Below, piece by piece: positions 15,469-25,053 of a DNA stretch of 64,000 bases (position 1 is its first letter; every line of letters starts with the position of its first letter). The stretch lies in the NCBI RefSeq assembly GCF_001625015.1, contig NZ_LVWJ02000014.1, forward strand, positions 3,100,001 through 3,164,000. Reading direction: 5' to 3'. A program made the translations under genes and the position numbers. The notes under the pieces are model-generated. The model did not search any database. It worked only from the letters and a program-made list of their open reading frames with translations, and was not told where the DNA came from. Source of the stretch: Lewinella sp. 4G2. GTDB taxonomy: Bacteria; Bacteroidota; Bacteroidia; Chitinophagales; Saprospiraceae.

Positions 15469-17631
15469 TTACACCACTAATAATCCGTACGCACGGATCA
15501 ACTCCATTTCTTCGGATTGCCAGAAATCTACGAACCCCTCCTCGTAAGCTTCCATCGTCGCCTTGAGGGTGGGGTAGGGTTGGGCGTGATTCCCACAGCG
15601 GATCAGGAGGTCCCGTACCCACCTCCCCTGCACCTGCGGCAGCGCCAAAGAATCGGTGTCGCGGCGATCGAATAAGGTGAGCTGTACTTGTTTGTCGTTG
15701 AGGACTTCGAGATCGGGCGTACCGCCCACCCAGACGAGTTTGCGGCTGGTGTGGCGAAGGGCGTCCTTCTGGTACTCCAAGGACCGCTGAATGTACTCCG
15801 GGTCAATAGATGTTTCAGGAATCTCAAAGTCGAACCACTCCTGCAAGGGATAGTCGAAACAGGTGCCGTGCATGTAGTTGAAGAGCGACTTTTTGAGGCC
15901 AAAACTGAACTGCCCGTGGTCGATGCCCGTAGCGTCCTTGAATTGTACGTCGTTGTTGGCAAACGTGATTTCCTTGAGGTCCGGAACCACCCCATAAGCC
16001 TCCGGGTCCAAGCCGACCGGGCTGTGGGCCGTTAGTGCAAATTGGTGCCAGAAACCCGACTGGATAACCCCCGCCTGAAACAGCTGCCGAACCATCTCCA
16101 GGCTATCGACCGTCTCCTGAATAGTCTGCGTAGGGTAGCCGTACATGAGGTAAGCGTGAACCATGATCCCCGCATCGGTGAAGGCGCCAGTGACGCGGGC
16201 AACCTGCTCCACGGTCACCCCCTTCTGGATGAGGGCTAACAGGCGATCGCTCGCCACTTCCAAACCACCCGAAACGGCGATGCAACCGCTGGCTTGCAGG
16301 AGCCGACACAAATCCGGCGTAAAATTCTTCTCGAAGCGGATGTTAGTCCACCAGGTCAATCGCAATTTGCGCCGGATGATCTCCAGCGCTAAATCGCGCA
16401 TGAGCGCGGGTGGGGCGGCCTCATCCACGAAGTGAAAACCATTTTCACCGGTTTGGGCAATGATCTCTTCCATCCGGTCCACGAGCACGGTCGCGCGGAC
16501 GGGCTGATAATTGCCGATGTAGTCGAGACTAACGTCGCAAAAAGTACACTTGCCCCAGTAGCAGCCGTGGGCCATCGTGAGCTTGTTCCACCGCCCGTCG
16601 CTCCACAAACTGTGCATCGGGTTGGTGACTTCGATAACGGACACATATTGGTCAAGTGGAAGCCCGGTGTAGTCGGGCGTGCCAACGGCGTTCATCTTGT
16701 AGTCCTGACGGAGGGAGTAGTCGTTGTGAATCACCTCGCCATCCTGCCGCAGGAAGGTCCGTTTGTAGAGTTGGTGGTTGGGGTTTTGGGGGCTGGGATC
16801 AATGAGGTTGCTCCACAGTAACTCAATGGGTAACTCTCCGTCGTCCAACGTGATGAAGTCGAAGTAATCAAATACCCGCGGGTCGGATACGGAGCGTAAT
16901 TCCGTATTCGCAAACCCTCCACCCATCGCGGTTTTGGTGACGGGGTAGTGCGCCTTGATGTATTGGGCGCAGCGAAAGGCACTGTACAGATTGCCGGGGA
17001 ACGGGACGCTGAAGCATACCAATTTTGGCTGTTCTTCCTGCATTACGGCGTCCAGCAGCGCCAGAGTGATACCGTCAATAAAAGTTGGTGGACCGCTTAG
17101 TTTATCGTGTAATTCTTCGAAGGAGTTGGCACTACGCCCGAGCCTTTCCGCGTAGCGGGAGAAGCCAAAGTCGGGATCGAGCGCTTCAACGATGAAGTCC
17201 GACAGATCCTCCAGATAAAGCGTGGCCAGGTGCTTAGCCTTGTCTTGGTGGCCCATGGCCCCGAAGGCGTAGTCGAGATCACTGAGTTGGTCAAACCGAC
17301 TAGCATGCGGCAAAAAATTCTCACTTGCAATTTGTCGGGCCAGCGTCGGTTGCTTCCCCTGCAGAAAGGCAATGACGGATTCAACGGACGCGAAATACTC
17401 TTCCCGCAGCGCATAGATCCGCCGTGCGTTAGCCGATACGATCGTCTCCCGCTCCGCCGCCAACGCAAAGGCTTCCCGTAACCTTGGCTGGCTAAACAGC
17501 TCGAGGATCACTTCAATTCCTAGGTCCATCTGCCGCGCCGGTATCCCCTTGGTGTTTAGGAACCCCTTGAGGTACGCCGTAGCCGGATAGGGCGTATTGA
17601 GCTGCGTAAAGGGTGGGGTGATGAGGAGCAT
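15469..17631 (-). CDS. B12-binding-type radical SAM protein
   Basis: A 720-residue protein. Residues 1-280 look like a cobalamin-binding-like Rossmann domain (MLLITPPFTQLNTPYPATAYL, then KLVCFSVPFPGNLYSAF, then TAMGGGFANTEL). Residues 340-600 are a radical SAM barrel with the Fe-S cysteines Cys357, Cys362 and Cys365 in HGCYWGKCTFCD, followed by FVDEAAPP and GLEVASDRLLALIQKGVT. Spacing is Cys-x4-Cys-x2-Cys rather than the usual Cys-x3-Cys-x2-Cys; I have the impression that related sub-groups share this spacing. No His of the DxHxxG cobalamin motif is evident, so B12 use is uncertain. Substrate unknown. Neighbours (lpdA, mazG) do not point to a pathway. Confidence 0.82.
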   Translation of the reverse strand: MLLITPPFTQLNTPYPATAYLKGFLNTKGIPARQMDLGIEVILELFSQPRLREAFALAAERETIVSANARRIYALREEYFASVESVIAFLQGKQPTLARQIASENFLPHASRFDQLSDLDYAFGAMGHQDKAKHLATLYLEDLSDFIVEALDPDFGFSRYAERLGRSANSFEELHDKLSGPPTFIDGITLALLDAVMQEEQPKLVCFSVPFPGNLYSAFRCAQYIKAHYPVTKTAMGGGFANTELRSVSDPRVFDYFDFITLDDGELPIELLWSNLIDPSPQNPNHQLYKRTFLRQDGEVIHNDYSLRQDYKMNAVGTPDYTGLPLDQYVSVIEVTNPMHSLWSDGRWNKLTMAHGCYWGKCTFCDVSLDYIGNYQPVRATVLVDRMEEIIAQTGENGFHFVDEAAPPALMRDLALEIIRRKLRLTWWTNIRFEKNFTPDLCRLLQASGCIAVSGGLEVASDRLLALIQKGVTVEQVARVTGAFTDAGIMVHAYLMYGYPTQTIQETVDSLEMVRQLFQAGVIQSGFWHQFALTAHSPVGLDPEAYGVVPDLKEITFANNDVQFKDATGIDHGQFSFGLKKSLFNYMHGTCFDYPLQEWFDFEIPETSIDPEYIQRSLEYQKDALRHTSRKLVWVGGTPDLEVLNDKQVQLTLFDRRDTDSLALPQVQGRWVRDLLIRCGNHAQPYPTLKATMEAYEEGFVDFWQSEEMELIRAYGLLVV
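15630..15646 (-). repeat. 17-bp interspersed repeat, C-type
   Basis: Exact copy inside the radical SAM gene near its C-terminus, read there as Leu-Ala-Leu-Pro-Gln-Val-Gln, a different frame and peptide from other coding copies. Confidence 0.85.
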
Positions 17632-17661
17632 GGTGGATTCCTGAGACTAGTGCAAAATAGA

Positions 17662-17696
17662 GAGGCCGGTGCCGACAATCAATCGGTACCGGCCTC
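17662..17696 (-). terminator. Rho-independent terminator of lpdA
   Basis: GAGGCCGGT (17662-17670) pairs with ACCGGCCTC (17688-17696), with extra CCGA/TCGG pairing inside. On the minus strand the stem is followed by TCTATTTTG. It lies downstream of lpdA and just upstream of the radical SAM gene. Confidence 0.8.
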
Positions 17697-17754
17697 CGTG
17701 ATGGCGAAGCCATGGGCTCCGTAGGTCTAAGATCTAAAGTCTAAGATCTAATTT

Positions 17755-19152
17755 CTACAGATGAATCACCTCATCATAAGCCGCCGCAGCCGCTTCCATC
17801 ACCGCTTCGGACATCGTCGGGTGAGGGTGGATCGTCTTGATGAGTTCGTGGCCGGTGGTTTCCAATTTACGGATAGCCACGGCTTCGGCGATCATTTCCG
17901 TCACGTTGGCACCGATCATGTGGGCACCGAGGAGTTCACCGTATTTGGCGTCGAAAATGAGCTTTACGAAACCTTCCTTGACGCCGGCGGCACTTGCTTT
18001 TCCACTTGCGCTGAAGGGAAATTTACCCACCTTCAGTTCGTAGCCCGCTTCCTTGGCGGCCTTTTCCGTGTAACCTACGGAGGCGATTTCGGGGATGCAG
18101 TAGGTACAACCGGGGATGTTGTTGTAGTCAATCGCTTCGGGCTTCAGGCCGGCGATGTTTTCTACGCAAGTGATGCCTTCCGCGCTGGCTACGTGGGCGA
18201 GGGCGGGGCCGCTCACAACGTCACCGATGGCGTAAACGCCGGGGGCGCTGGTGCGGTACATGGCATCTACTTCGATGAGGCCACGCTCTACCTTGATGCC
18301 CAGATCTTCCAGGCCGATGTTCTCGGTATTGGGGGCTACGCCGGCGGCAGATAGGACCACGTCACATTCGATGGTGACATCCTTACCCGTCTTGCGGTTC
18401 TTGGCCGTCACCTTGATGACCTTACCGGAGGTATCGATGGTCTCCACCGCGGTGTTGGCCAGGACGTTGATGCCCTTCTTCTTGTACAGCTTAGTAAGTT
18501 CCTTGCTGATGTCGGCGTCTTCGCGGGGGACGAGGCCTTCGGGGGCAAATTCTACCACGGTCACTTCCGTGCCAATACTGGAGTAGACGTAGGCAAACTC
18601 GGTACCAATGGCACCAGCGCCGACTACGACCATCCGCTTGGGCTGCTTAGCCAGCGTCATGGCCTGTCGGTAGCCGATCACCTTTTCGCCGTCGATGGGC
18701 AGATTGGGAAGGGCGCGGGCGCGGGCACCGGTGGCTACGATGATGTGTTCGGCGCTGTAAGTGGTGGCCTTACCGTCAGCATCGGTTACTTCCACCTTTT
18801 TGCCACGGAGCAGCTTACCCGTTCCGTTAATGACTTCGATCTTGTTCTTGCGCATCAGGAAATTTACGCCCTTGCTCATGCCATCGGCGACGCCGCGGCT
18901 GCGTTTGATCATCGCGGGAAAGTCCATCTCTGGCTTGGAAACTTTGATGCCGTAGTCGCCAGCGTGCTCGATGTACTCAAACACCTGCGCGCTTTTGATG
19001 AGGGCCTTGGTGGGGATACAGCCCCAGTTCAGGCAGATTCCGCCGAGGTTTTCGCGTTCGACCACGGCTACCTTCATGCCGAGTTGGGAGGCGCGGATCG
19101 CCGCTACGTAGCCACCGGGGCCGCTTCCAACAATAATTAGATCGTAAGCCAT
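17755..19152 (-). CDS. lpdA: Dihydrolipoyl dehydrogenase (E3)
   Basis: The FAD flavoprotein that reoxidises dihydrolipoamide in the pyruvate and 2-oxoglutarate dehydrogenase and glycine cleavage complexes. The 465 residues start MAYDLIIVGSGPGGYVAAI with the FAD Rossmann motif (9-14). The redox disulfide is Cys40 and Cys45 in GGICLNWGCIPTKAL. An NAD-binding GAGAIGTEFA and the C-terminal HPHPTMSEAVMEA with the catalytic His/Glu pair are present. The start at 19152 is chosen over a longer frame (MRQNNYKI...) because this is where family homology begins. Confidence 0.97.
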   Translation of the reverse strand: MAYDLIIVGSGPGGYVAAIRASQLGMKVAVVERENLGGICLNWGCIPTKALIKSAQVFEYIEHAGDYGIKVSKPEMDFPAMIKRSRGVADGMSKGVNFLMRKNKIEVINGTGKLLRGKKVEVTDADGKATTYSAEHIIVATGARARALPNLPIDGEKVIGYRQAMTLAKQPKRMVVVGAGAIGTEFAYVYSSIGTEVTVVEFAPEGLVPREDADISKELTKLYKKKGINVLANTAVETIDTSGKVIKVTAKNRKTGKDVTIECDVVLSAAGVAPNTENIGLEDLGIKVERGLIEVDAMYRTSAPGVYAIGDVVSGPALAHVASAEGITCVENIAGLKPEAIDYNNIPGCTYCIPEIASVGYTEKAAKEAGYELKVGKFPFSASGKASAAGVKEGFVKLIFDAKYGELLGAHMIGANVTEMIAEAVAIRKLETTGHELIKTIHPHPTMSEAVMEAAAAAYDEVIHL

Positions 19153-19173
19153 AATTTTGTAGTTATTTTGGCG

Positions 19174-19181
19174 CAAAGGTA
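19174..19181 (-). promoter_or_regulatory. -7 promoter box for lpdA
   Basis: The minus strand reads TACCTTTG, an exact TAnnTTTG followed by CG, 21 bases before the lpdA ATG at 19152. This also argues against the longer reading frame. Confidence 0.6.
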
Positions 19182-19328
19182 ATTCTTCGCGTCTTACGTT
19201 AGTTATGGTTGCTCCATAACCGTTTTGTAAAATGAAGTCCGGCAGCCGCTGGCCACCGCTAACGTTACAAATCGAGGTTTAGATCATTCCATCTTCGTTC
19301 TTCTACTGATTCCAAAAGCAGACACCAA

Positions 19329-19955
19329 ATGAGATTCATTACGCTGACCAGCGCCGCTATTGGTGTCCTGCTCCTCCTTTGCTCGTGCCAGCCGAAGGAA
19401 AAGTCCACTTTCGATACGCCCCCCGACCCCTACAGTCTTCCCGCGATGGATGGCGACTTCCTGAACGTAATCGTGGAAATCCCCGCGGGTACCAACCACA
19501 AGATTGAATTTCGCAACGACAGCGGTTTTACAAATGACACCGTTGCAGGTGGCGACCCCAGAGTGATCAACTTCTTACCGTACCCGGGTAACTACGGTTT
19601 TGTACCCTCCACCTTGATGGATAAGGAGCGCGGAGGCGATGGCGATCCGCTGGATGTATTGGTTCTCAGTGAGAGCGTTCCTACCGGTGCCTTGATTGCA
19701 GTTCAACCCATCGGCGCCTTACTCCTGCGGGATCGTGGTGAAATTGATACAAAGATCATTGCGGTACCTCGAGATTCATCCTTGCGCGTATTTACGGTGG
19801 ACAACTACCTCGACTTCGCCCTCAAACAGGACGCCGCTCGCCAAATCATTGAAACTTGGTTTCTCAATTACAAGGGGCCAAACAAAACAGAACTTCTCCG
19901 TTGGGAAGACGAAACCTACGCCTGGCGAGAGGTACGCAAATGGCAGAAACGATGA
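19329..19955 (+). CDS. Family I inorganic pyrophosphatase, predicted lipoprotein
   Basis: Hydrolyses pyrophosphate to two phosphates. Family I PPase signatures are present: VIVEIPAGTNHKIEF near residue 47, FLPYPGNYGFVPST (82-95) and the metal-binding DGDPLD (104-109, Asp104/Asp106/Asp109). Unlike the usual cytosolic enzyme (about 175 residues), this 208-residue protein begins with a hydrophobic signal segment ending in a lipobox (LCSC, Cys20), so it is probably exported and lipid-anchored. It is monocistronic, divergent from lpdA. Start MRFITLTSA is the only one giving a complete signal peptide. Confidence 0.9.
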   Translation: MRFITLTSAAIGVLLLLCSCQPKEKSTFDTPPDPYSLPAMDGDFLNVIVEIPAGTNHKIEFRNDSGFTNDTVAGGDPRVINFLPYPGNYGFVPSTLMDKERGGDGDPLDVLVLSESVPTGALIAVQPIGALLLRDRGEIDTKIIAVPRDSSLRVFTVDNYLDFALKQDAARQIIETWFLNYKGPNKTELLRWEDETYAWREVRKWQKR

Positions 19956-20148
19956 ACAGAGTATACTTCGCGGCTGTTATAAAGTCCAAGAAGTAATAAA
20001 ACATTTGTTTGATTATTTCGTTTTATGTTTGCTTTTGTGACTTTTTGTTTATTTCTTGCGTCTACCTTACTGATGTCTAAACTTCTCTTTTCGGCAGCGT
20101 TTTCTTTCCAATCTGCGTTCCCGAAAGGCGGTCTTCAAATCACTCAAC

Positions 20149-21399
20149 ATGAAATATATTATCGCTTTAGCCGCGCTAATCTTTACGGTAAGCGCCTCCG
20201 CCCAAACCTTTAAGTGGGATAAAAAGGGCGCTGACGCAGGTGCAGTGAAAAAGGTCGAACCTTCCACCAACAGTAAGGCATACTCCGAACGTCAGATCGG
20301 TCTCGCCGGTGAGTACAGCGCTGATGCGGCTGGGACTCAAACCATCTTTGGTGAGCGCTACGTACCGACGCTGCTGACGGCTAGCCACCCAACTCTGCCA
20401 CTAGGTTCCCTCGTAAAGGTTACCAATCTGTCTAACAACAAAACGGTTACCGTCCGCGTGAACGATAAAGTTCAGACCTGCAAGGACTGCTTAATCACTT
20501 TAAGTGCCGCAGCCGCTGAAGAACTGGACATGAATCTTCGTGGCCGCGTCGCCGTGGAGAGAACGGGCTTCAGCAACTGGAACCCTACCGTAAGCGGGAA
20601 AGCGCAGGCACCTCAACCCGCTACCTACGGAACTGTCCAGCCAGCCCGGACCCCTACTCCTGGCAACGACGGACCAATTTCCATAAAGGGCGAAACGTAT
20701 GGCTGGGACGCAAGTCCTAGCGATGCTCCGGCCACTCGCGCTAGTGAAACGGGAATCGTAAAACCGACGGTTTACCGAGAGCCAGCAGCCTCACCCCCCT
20801 CCGCACCGGCAACGTACGGCAGCGCCCAACCTACGATCTTTGATAAGGAAGTAGCCCCCATCGTGGCCAGCAACGAAGCGGACTTTATCGAAGCTGGTGC
20901 TCAACCCGTTGTAGCGGCACGCCCAGCTACCGCTATTCCAGCCCAAGGGCAGCCCAACCAGGTAGCTCCTCCCGCACCGACCGTTCCTTATTTTCAGGAT
21001 GGCCGGACGGTAGCTGCACCCAGCGACTTCCCAGTTCCGCAAACGGCAGTAATTCGCGCTGCACCAAATAAAGCCAGTATGCCTGCTCCAGTTGTTGCCA
21101 GTAGTAATACCTCCGCGAATGTGACAAATGCGAATGCTAGCCCATCCAGCAGTCAATCTACCGGTCACGTCATCCAACTTGCTGCCTATAGCAACTTAGA
21201 CTACGCGAAGGCCCGAGTGGCCGAACTTAGCAAGACCGGTGTTGCGGGCGTGTTCTACCGTACGTTCACTAAGGACGACGGATCAACCATCCACCGCGTT
21301 TATTCTGGCTTTTACCCGACACGGTTGGAAGCACAGAAAGCCGAGGCTTTCAATCGTTCCAATTTTCAGTTGACCGGCGTTGTGACTGAGTTGAAATAG
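20149..21399 (+). CDS. RlpA-like septal ring protein with SPOR domain
   Basis: A 416-residue secreted protein with a signal peptide (residues 1-18, SASAQ). Residues about 45-145 form a double-psi beta-barrel of the RlpA type (IGLAGEYSADAAG, then LTASHPTLPLGSLVKVTNL and VTVRVNDK with the conserved Asp). A long Ala/Pro/Thr-rich linker (150-335) follows, then a C-terminal SPOR domain (about 340-416, starting GHVIQLAAYSNLDYAKARV) that binds denuded peptidoglycan at division sites. RlpA proteins of Pseudomonas are lytic transglycosylases; here catalysis is inferred only. Followed by a strong terminator. Confidence 0.85.
   Translation: MKYIIALAALIFTVSASAQTFKWDKKGADAGAVKKVEPSTNSKAYSERQIGLAGEYSADAAGTQTIFGERYVPTLLTASHPTLPLGSLVKVTNLSNNKTVTVRVNDKVQTCKDCLITLSAAAAEELDMNLRGRVAVERTGFSNWNPTVSGKAQAPQPATYGTVQPARTPTPGNDGPISIKGETYGWDASPSDAPATRASETGIVKPTVYREPAASPPSAPATYGSAQPTIFDKEVAPIVASNEADFIEAGAQPVVAARPATAIPAQGQPNQVAPPAPTVPYFQDGRTVAAPSDFPVPQTAVIRAAPNKASMPAPVVASSNTSANVTNANASPSSSQSTGHVIQLAAYSNLDYAKARVAELSKTGVAGVFYRTFTKDDGSTIHRVYSGFYPTRLEAQKAEAFNRSNFQLTGVVTELK
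20227..20243 (+). repeat. 17-bp interspersed repeat, A-type
   Basis: Exact GGCGCTGACGCAGGTGC inside the RlpA-like gene, read as Gly-Ala-Asp-Ala-Gly-Ala shortly after the signal peptide. Confidence 0.85.
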
Positions 21400-21419
21400 G
21401 TTGCCGTAAAAAGTTTGTT

Positions 21420-21463
21420 AGGCCCATTTGGATTTATCTTCCAAATGGGCCTTTCTCTTTTTT
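21420..21463 (+). terminator. Rho-independent terminator of the rlpA-like gene
   Basis: AGGCCCATTTGG (21420-21431) pairs perfectly with CCAAATGGGCCT (21441-21452) over a 9-base loop, followed by TTCTCTTTTTT. Confidence 0.92.
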
Positions 21464-21491
21464 GCTTTGCTAACATTGTACAGTACTTTTA
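21461..21491 (+). promoter_or_regulatory. Possible promoter of the ThuA/PQQ dehydrogenase gene
   Basis: TTTG (21461-21464), 19 bases, then TACTTTTA (21484-21491), one mismatch from TAnnTTTG. The start codon used is at 21601, leaving a leader of about 100 bases. Confidence 0.4.
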
Positions 21492-21600
21492 GCAACCAAA
21501 CTTCAAAAGGTGAGGTTTGTACTGTCTTACAAGCACCTTGAGACCCTGTTTTCGCGTTTTTCTGTTTTCTTTCCAATCAAGCTACACAACGTTTTCGATC

Positions 21601-24600
21601 ATGAGTCAACAAACACATCACCCGCCGATGGCGGTGATCTTTTTTATTGGGTGCATACTGCTGTTTTTACTGATGGGCTGTGGCAACAACGAGATAGATC
21701 GTAGTGTACTGGTATTCTCTAAAACTGCCGGTTTTCGCCACGCCTCCATTGAAGAAGGCAAACAGATGTTCCTCAGCATGGGGGAGGAAGAGGGCTTCAG
21801 AGTGGATACTACCGAGGATGCATCCGTCTTCACCCAGGAAAATCTTGAGCAGTATAACCTGGTTGTTTTCCTAAGTACTACTGGCGACGTCCTTAACGGA
21901 GATCAACAGATTGAGCTGGAGCGCTTCATGAAAGCCGGCGGCAATTGGATGGGCGTTCACGCTGCTGCGGATACGGAGTACAACTGGCCCTGGTACAATG
22001 AACTTTGCGGTGCCTATTTCCTCAGCCACCCCAAACATCAGGACGCCGAAATGAACGTGCTGGAAAATACCCACCCAGCCGTAGCCCACCTGGGAGAAAA
22101 ATGGTCCCGCTTCGACGAATGGTATAATTACAAAAGCATTCAGGATGGTATCACACCTATCCTTAGCGTAGATGAGACCACTTACGAGGGAGGGGAAAAC
22201 GGAGATTTCCACCCCATCGCCTGGTACCGTGACTTTGAAAACGGTCGCTCGTTTTACACTGGGGTGGGTCACACCAAGGAAAGCTACTCCGACCCTCAGT
22301 TCATCCAACACATTAAGGGCGGTATGGAATACCTCTGGGGTAAGAACCAAGCCGTTAATTACGACGGTGTAAAGAAGAGCCCGGAAGCCAATCGCTTCCA
22401 GGTGGAAGCCCTCGTTACTGGCATGTCGGAACCCATGGAAATGGACCTCCTCCCCGACGGCCGTCCCATCTGGATCGAACGGAAAGGAAAGATCAAGATC
22501 TACGATTTCGACTACGAGATGTCCCTGGAAGCAGCGGAGCTCGACGTGTGGAACAAGTTCGAGGATGGTGGCCTCGGTATCGCCGTGGACCCCAACTTCT
22601 CGGAGAACAACTGGCTCTATGTATACTACAGCCCCAACGGTGAAGCATCCATCAACCGACTAAGCCGCTTCCAATTTGTGGATGATAAAGTAGACCAGTC
22701 AACCGAGCAGATTATCATTGAGGTACCCACGGACCGCAACGAATGTTGCCATTCTGGCGGCAGCATTGAGTTTGGCGGAACTGGCTTACTTCACCTCTCC
22801 ATCGGCGATAATACCAACCCCTTCGAATCCGACGGCTTCGCACCGATCGACGATAGCCGCGACATCCCCAATTTTGACGCCCGCCGCTCCGCCGCAAATA
22901 CGATGGATTTACGGGGTGGGATCATCCGCATTAAGGTGGAGGAAGATGGTTCCTACACCATTCCTGAGGGCAACCTATTTACCGACCCAGCAATAGGTCG
23001 CCCTGAGATCTACGCAATGGGCATGCGGAATCCCTTCCGTATCCACGTGGATCAGCACAACGGCAACGTTTACTGGGGTGACATTGGCCCGGATGCCCGT
23101 CAGGATAGTACCGGCATGGGCCCCAAAGGGCACGACGAGGTCAACGTTGCCCGCGAGGCCGGTTTCTTTGGCTGGCCGCTGTTCATTGGCGACAATAAAC
23201 CCTATCACGCCCGTGATTTTGCTGATGGGACGACCGGTGCGGCACACGATCCTACTAAGCCTGTGAATACTTCCAAGCTTAATACGGGTGCGCAAACACT
23301 CCCCCCGGCACAACCCGCCATGATCTACTACCCATATTCGAAGAGCGAAGAGTTCCCAGAAATGGGTACGGGTAGCCGCAACGCGATGGCCGGACCGGTC
23401 TTCTACCGCGATGACTACCAGAACAGCGAGCACCGTTTCCCCGAGCATTACGATGGTAAGTTCTTCTTCTACGAATGGGCCCGCGATCAAATAATGGTGG
23501 CCGATCTGGACGAAACTGGTTACGTTACGGACATGGAACGTTTCCTTCCCGATACCAAACTCCTCCACCCAATGGATATGCTATTTGGGCCGGAGGGTGA
23601 TCTTTACATCATTGAATACGGCCACAAGTGGTTCAGCCATAATAGCGATGCACGGCTGCTCCGGATTCGCTACAACGCCGGCAACCGGGCCCCAGTACCC
23701 GCCATCGAGATCGAACACCGCATTGGCGCGGCACCGCTGGCCATCGTCGCAAGTGCAGCGAATACAATTGATTACGATGGGGATGAAATGACCTACGAGT
23801 GGTACTTAGGTGAAGATAAAATAGGTGACGGGCCCGAACTGAAGTACAGTGCCTCGGAGAAGGGTAGTCAACAACTAATTCTAAAAGTCGACGATGGAAT
23901 GGGCAATACGGCCAGTTCCGAAGTCAACTTGTTAGTGGGTAATAGTCTCCCCGAAGTGGCCGTAGAATTGCAGGGTAACCGCTCTTTCTTCTTCCCCGGC
24001 CAATCCGTGGCCTACGCTGTTTCAGCCTCCGATGTGGAAGATGGTAACATCGAGCCTGAAAACATTACCATCACCTTCGATTACCTGGAGGGAGAGGATA
24101 TTGTTCAAATTGAAGCGGGCCACCAAGTAGCGGGAGAGAGCACGGCATTTGCTGCGGGCAAAGCGCTCATCGCCAATAGTGATTGTAGCGGCTGCCACCA
24201 GTTGAACGAGGCCAGTAGTGGCCCTGCCTTCTTGGCCATTGGTGAACGCTACCGTCAGGATAAGAAAGCCGCTGACTACCTGGCCGGTAAGATCATCGCC
24301 GGCGGCGGAGGCGTCTGGGGAGAGCGTGTAATGGCTGCTCATCCGGACATCGAGGAGGCGGACGCCAAACAGATGGCCGAGTACATCCTCAGTCTGGCCG
24401 GCCCGGCCCCGTCTCAGGTTAGCTTGCCTGCACGTGGCAACTTGGCGTTGAACAAGCACCAGGATAACATTCCTGGCAAGTATATCCTGCAAGCTAGTTA
24501 CACCGACAAGGGTGGTGGAGCGGCCCTTCCGCGCCTCACTACGAAGGAGGTCATTGTACTCCGTAACCCAATGATCAGGGCCGACAAATTCACTAGTGGT

Positions 24601-25005
24601 AATAAAGTGATGGCTTACCACATCGAAGCGGAGGATAACCCAATGGGCGACGAAGCCGCCGATGTACTCGTTGCTTCCGGTGGCGGCTGGTCCAGCTACG
24701 GTGATCTTGACCTCACGGGCATTGACCGCATTGAAACGCAGTTGGCCCTCGCTCCCGGTATCACTTCCGGTGGAACGATTACCGTCCTGGCTGGTCACCC
24801 AACTACCGGAAAGGTAATTGGGCAGGGTACGCTCAAGCAGGGCGTCACCACCTACGGGCTGAATGAGATGATCATTGAACTTAAGGATCAGCCCACTTCG
24901 CCAACGCCGATTTACTTTAAGTACAAGGCCGATGATGGCGGGGCCGAAGCGGTTATGGCCGCCGTGCTGTCCTACAAATTTCTTCCCGCTAGCGCTAGTA
25001 AATAA
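21601..25005 (+). CDS. ThuA / PQQ sugar dehydrogenase-like / PKD / cytochrome c fusion lipoprotein
   Basis: A very large protein (1134 residues from ATG 21601, chosen because it directly precedes the signal segment and lipobox LLMGC). Domains in order: ThuA-like (about 30-250, SVLVFSKTAGFRHASIEEG, MGVHAAADTEY), a beta-propeller of the PQQ-dependent glucose/sorbosone dehydrogenase type (about 263-690, GGLGIAVDPNFSENNWLYVYY, MRNPFRIHVD), a PKD-like domain (about 697-780), a class I cytochrome c (about 837-930, heme site Cys862-x-x-Cys865-His866), and a C-terminal beta-sandwich resembling CBM6 (about 990-1130). The combination suggests periplasmic or surface sugar oxidation with the electron acceptor built in. 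ThuA plus dehydrogenase fusions are common in Bacteroidota. The next gene, a small cytochrome, is probably co-transcribed. Confidence 0.88.
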   Translation: MSQQTHHPPMAVIFFIGCILLFLLMGCGNNEIDRSVLVFSKTAGFRHASIEEGKQMFLSMGEEEGFRVDTTEDASVFTQENLEQYNLVVFLSTTGDVLNGDQQIELERFMKAGGNWMGVHAAADTEYNWPWYNELCGAYFLSHPKHQDAEMNVLENTHPAVAHLGEKWSRFDEWYNYKSIQDGITPILSVDETTYEGGENGDFHPIAWYRDFENGRSFYTGVGHTKESYSDPQFIQHIKGGMEYLWGKNQAVNYDGVKKSPEANRFQVEALVTGMSEPMEMDLLPDGRPIWIERKGKIKIYDFDYEMSLEAAELDVWNKFEDGGLGIAVDPNFSENNWLYVYYSPNGEASINRLSRFQFVDDKVDQSTEQIIIEVPTDRNECCHSGGSIEFGGTGLLHLSIGDNTNPFESDGFAPIDDSRDIPNFDARRSAANTMDLRGGIIRIKVEEDGSYTIPEGNLFTDPAIGRPEIYAMGMRNPFRIHVDQHNGNVYWGDIGPDARQDSTGMGPKGHDEVNVAREAGFFGWPLFIGDNKPYHARDFADGTTGAAHDPTKPVNTSKLNTGAQTLPPAQPAMIYYPYSKSEEFPEMGTGSRNAMAGPVFYRDDYQNSEHRFPEHYDGKFFFYEWARDQIMVADLDETGYVTDMERFLPDTKLLHPMDMLFGPEGDLYIIEYGHKWFSHNSDARLLRIRYNAGNRAPVPAIEIEHRIGAAPLAIVASAANTIDYDGDEMTYEWYLGEDKIGDGPELKYSASEKGSQQLILKVDDGMGNTASSEVNLLVGNSLPEVAVELQGNRSFFFPGQSVAYAVSASDVEDGNIEPENITITFDYLEGEDIVQIEAGHQVAGESTAFAAGKALIANSDCSGCHQLNEASSGPAFLAIGERYRQDKKAADYLAGKIIAGGGGVWGERVMAAHPDIEEADAKQMAEYILSLAGPAPSQVSLPARGNLALNKHQDNIPGKYILQASYTDKGGGAALPRLTTKEVIVLRNPMIRADKFTSGNKVMAYHIEAEDNPMGDEAADVLVASGGGWSSYGDLDLTGIDRIETQLALAPGITSGGTITVLAGHPTTGKVIGQGTLKQGVTTYGLNEMIIELKDQPTSPTPIYFKYKADDGGAEAVMAAVLSYKFLPASASK

Positions 25006-25053
25006 TTGTGAACCTATCTCCGGGCTGGTCAGTTAGCTGGTGAATAATCCCGT

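Noticed and set aside
24022-24798. 258-residue open frame on the minus strand
   Set aside because: Antisense to the cytochrome and CBM-like part of the fusion lipoprotein; no family features.
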